From the NCBI RefSeq assembly GCF_001267885.1, contig NZ_CP012382.1:2095001-2159000 (forward strand): DNA of 64,000 bases, in the 5' to 3' direction. Every line of letters begins with the position of its first letter. The first letter of the stretch is position 1. The position numbers and the translations under genes are program-made. The notes beneath the pieces are model-generated. The model was not told the origin of the DNA. It saw only the letters and a list, made by a program, of their open reading frames with translations, and did not search any database. The DNA is from Streptomyces ambofaciens ATCC 23877 (lineage in GTDB: Bacteria; Actinomycetota; Actinomycetes; Streptomycetales; Streptomycetaceae). Below are positions 62,537 through 64,000 of this stretch, piece by piece.

Positions 62537-64000
62537 GTGATCCGTTACGACGCCCTGGACGCTCTGCCCGTGCGCGAGGCCCTGCCCGCGCTGCACGACG
62601 CCCTGGAGGGGCACGGCACCGCGGTGCTGGTCGCGCCGCCCGGTACCGGCAAGACCACGTCGGTGCCGCTCGCGCTGGCCGGCCTGCTGGGCGAGGGTCT
62701 CGCGCGGCGCGTGGTCGTGGCCGAGCCGCGGCGGATCGCGGCGCGGGCGGCGGCCCGGCGGATGGCGTGGCTGCTGGGCGAGAAGCCGGGCGCGAGCGTC
62801 GGGTACAGCGTGCGCGGTGAGCGGGTCGTCGGGCGGCACACACGCGTGGAGGTCGTGACGACCGGTGTCCTGTTGCAGCGGCTGCAACGCGACCAGGAGC
62901 TGGCGGGCGTCGACGTCGTGATGCTCGACGAGTGCCACGAGCGGCATCTGGACGCGGACACGACGGCCGCGTTCCTGTGGGACGTGCGGCAGACGCTGCG
63001 CCCCGAGCTGCGTCTGGTGGCCGCTTCGGCGACGACCGACGCGGCGGGCTGGGCCCGGCTGCTGGGCGGCGCGCCTGTTGTCGAGGCGGAGGGCGTGTCC
63101 CATCCCGTGGAGGTGGTGTGGGCACCGCCGACGCGTCCGGTACGGCCGCCGCACGGGATGCGGGTGGACCCGGCGCTGCTCGCTCACGTGGCGTCGGTGA
63201 CGCGGCGGGCCCTGGCCGAGCGGGACGGGGACGTGCTGTGCTTCCTGCCCGGCGTCGGGGAGATCTCCCGTGTGGCCGGGCAGCTGGGGGGTCTCGGTGA
63301 CGTCGAGGTGCTCCAGGTGCACGGGCGGGCGCCGGCGACGGTGCAGGACGCGGTCCTGGTGCCCGGGACACGGCGTCGCGTGGTGCTGGCGACCTCGGTG
63401 GCCGAGTCGTCGCTGACGGTCCCGGGTGTGCGGGTGGTCGTGGACGCGGGGCTGGCGCGGGAGCCGCGGGTGGATCACGGGCGCGGGCTGAGTGCCCTGA
63501 CGACGGTGCGCGCCTCCCGCGCGGCGGCGCGGCAGCGGGCCGGCCGGGCCGGGCGTGAGGCGCCGGGTGCGGTGTACCGCTGCTGGGCGGAGGCGGAGGA
63601 CGCCCGTCTGCCGCGGTTCCCGGCGCCGGAGATCAAGGTGGCCGACCTGACGGCGTTCGCGCTCCAGGCGGCCTGCTGGGGCGACCCGGACGCCTCCGGG
63701 CTGGCGCTGCTCGATCCGCCGCCGGCCGGGGCGATGGCTGCGGCGCGGGAGGTGCTCGCGGCGGTCGGCGCGGTGGACTCGGCGGGGCGGGCCACCGAGC
63801 GCGGTGCACGGCTGGTCCGGCTGGGGCTGCATCCCCGGCTGGGGCGGGCGCTGCTCGACGCGGAGGGCCTGGGGGCGGTCGGCGACGGGACGTCCGACGC
63901 CGCGGCCGAGGTCGTCGCGCTGCTCAGCGAGGAGCCACCGCGGGAGTACGGGGACGACCTCGCGGCCGCCCTGCGGGCCGCGCGGCGCGGGAACGACGCC
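62537..64000 (+). CDS. hrpB: ATP-dependent helicase HrpB, 5' part
   Basis: A 488-codon fragment running off the window end. HrpB is a DEAH/DECH-box helicase of unsettled RNA-related function. Visible motifs: Walker A VAPPGTGKTTSVPLAL (about 34-49), VAEPRRIAARAAARRMAWLLGE, VVTTGVLLQRL, Walker B MLDECHER (DECH variant), AASATTDA, HGRAPATVQDAVLVPGTRRRVVLATSVAESSLTVPGVRVVVDAGLAREPR, and ASRAAARQRAGRAGREAPGAVYRCW (motif VI QRAGRAGR). The GTG at 62537 (VIRYDALDALPVREALPALH) is the start, as this N-terminus precedes the P-loop as in relatives. Confidence 0.95.
   Translation, partial: MIRYDALDALPVREALPALHDALEGHGTAVLVAPPGTGKTTSVPLALAGLLGEGLARRVVVAEPRRIAARAAARRMAWLLGEKPGASVGYSVRGERVVGRHTRVEVVTTGVLLQRLQRDQELAGVDVVMLDECHERHLDADTTAAFLWDVRQTLRPELRLVAASATTDAAGWARLLGGAPVVEAEGVSHPVEVVWAPPTRPVRPPHGMRVDPALLAHVASVTRRALAERDGDVLCFLPGVGEISRVAGQLGGLGDVEVLQVHGRAPATVQDAVLVPGTRRRVVLATSVAESSLTVPGVRVVVDAGLAREPRVDHGRGLSALTTVRASRAAARQRAGRAGREAPGAVYRCWAEAEDARLPRFPAPEIKVADLTAFALQAACWGDPDASGLALLDPPPAGAMAAAREVLAAVGAVDSAGRATERGARLVRLGLHPRLGRALLDAEGLGAVGDGTSDAAAEVVALLSEEPPREYGDDLAAALRAARRGNDA

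Overview
The window is a stretch of core chromosome from a Streptomyces, or a very close relative. Supporting signs are a GC content near 72%, coding frames with G/C-rich third positions, frequent GTG starts and purine-rich Shine-Dalgarno (SD) sites. The gene content agrees: the sporulation regulator gene whiA in a uvrC-rapZ-yvcK-whiA operon, a WhiJ/DUF397 regulatory module, mycothiol-type proteins and a short four-domain ribosomal protein S1. From memory the gene order resembles the S. coelicolor segment from about SCO1949 to SCO2000 (whiA=SCO1950, uvrC=SCO1953, uvrA=SCO1958, uvrB=SCO1966, rpsA=SCO1998). No search was run. I see no rRNA, tRNA, CRISPR array, insertion sequence or prophage.

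0-20 kb: a secreted M14 carboxypeptidase; the minus-strand operon uvrC-rapZ-yvcK-whiA with ATGA overlaps; a DNA-binding protein; a Rieske lipoprotein divergent from a LacI-PfkB kinase pair around a perfect 34-bp palindrome; an XRE regulator divergent from a YceI protein; uvrA; an MDMPI-type protein, an MBL-fold hydrolase and aroQ.

20-30 kb: an S66 peptidase, a Ca2+/H+ antiporter, then a tellurium-resistance-type group downstream of uvrB (TerD, TerD with a degenerate FtsK-like C-terminal domain, TerC). The TerC gene carries a leader that looks like a yybP-ykoY manganese riboswitch, with a promoter in front and a hairpin that buries the SD. An MHYT-domain membrane protein follows.

30-45 kb: GDPD phosphodiesterase, DNA methyltransferase Ogt, a VOC protein, psuG with a PfkB kinase (pseudouridine breakdown), a methyltransferase, CorA, a PPOX protein, a kinase-like protein with a lost P-loop, a DUF1772 protein, an orphan gltD paralogue, a WhiJ-like module (DUF397, XRE-DUF5753, HATPase, hypothetical) and a fused ABC transporter.

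45-64 kb: DUF899 protein, amidohydrolase, FUSC transporter, nucleotidyltransferase, a GTGA-coupled trio (hypothetical, RidA, GNAT), a proline iminopeptidase broken by a frameshift, family 5 uracil-DNA glycosylase, an S4 protein with an unusual N-terminal expansion, DoxX, methyltransferases, an acyltransferase-like protein with an in-frame repeat, coaE, PAC2 protein, rpsA with a recognisable promoter and long leader, a methyltransferase lacking a standard start codon, and the 5' part of hrpB, which runs off the window.

Themes: DNA repair genes are unusually dense (uvrA, uvrB, uvrC, ogt, a family 5 UDG). Several intergenic spacers carry short tandem repeats, three of them with a 22-23 bp period. 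Nearly everything looks vertically inherited. The most promising leads are the TerC leader, the TerD/FtsK-like fusion, the WhiJ-like module, and the two genes with start or frame problems.
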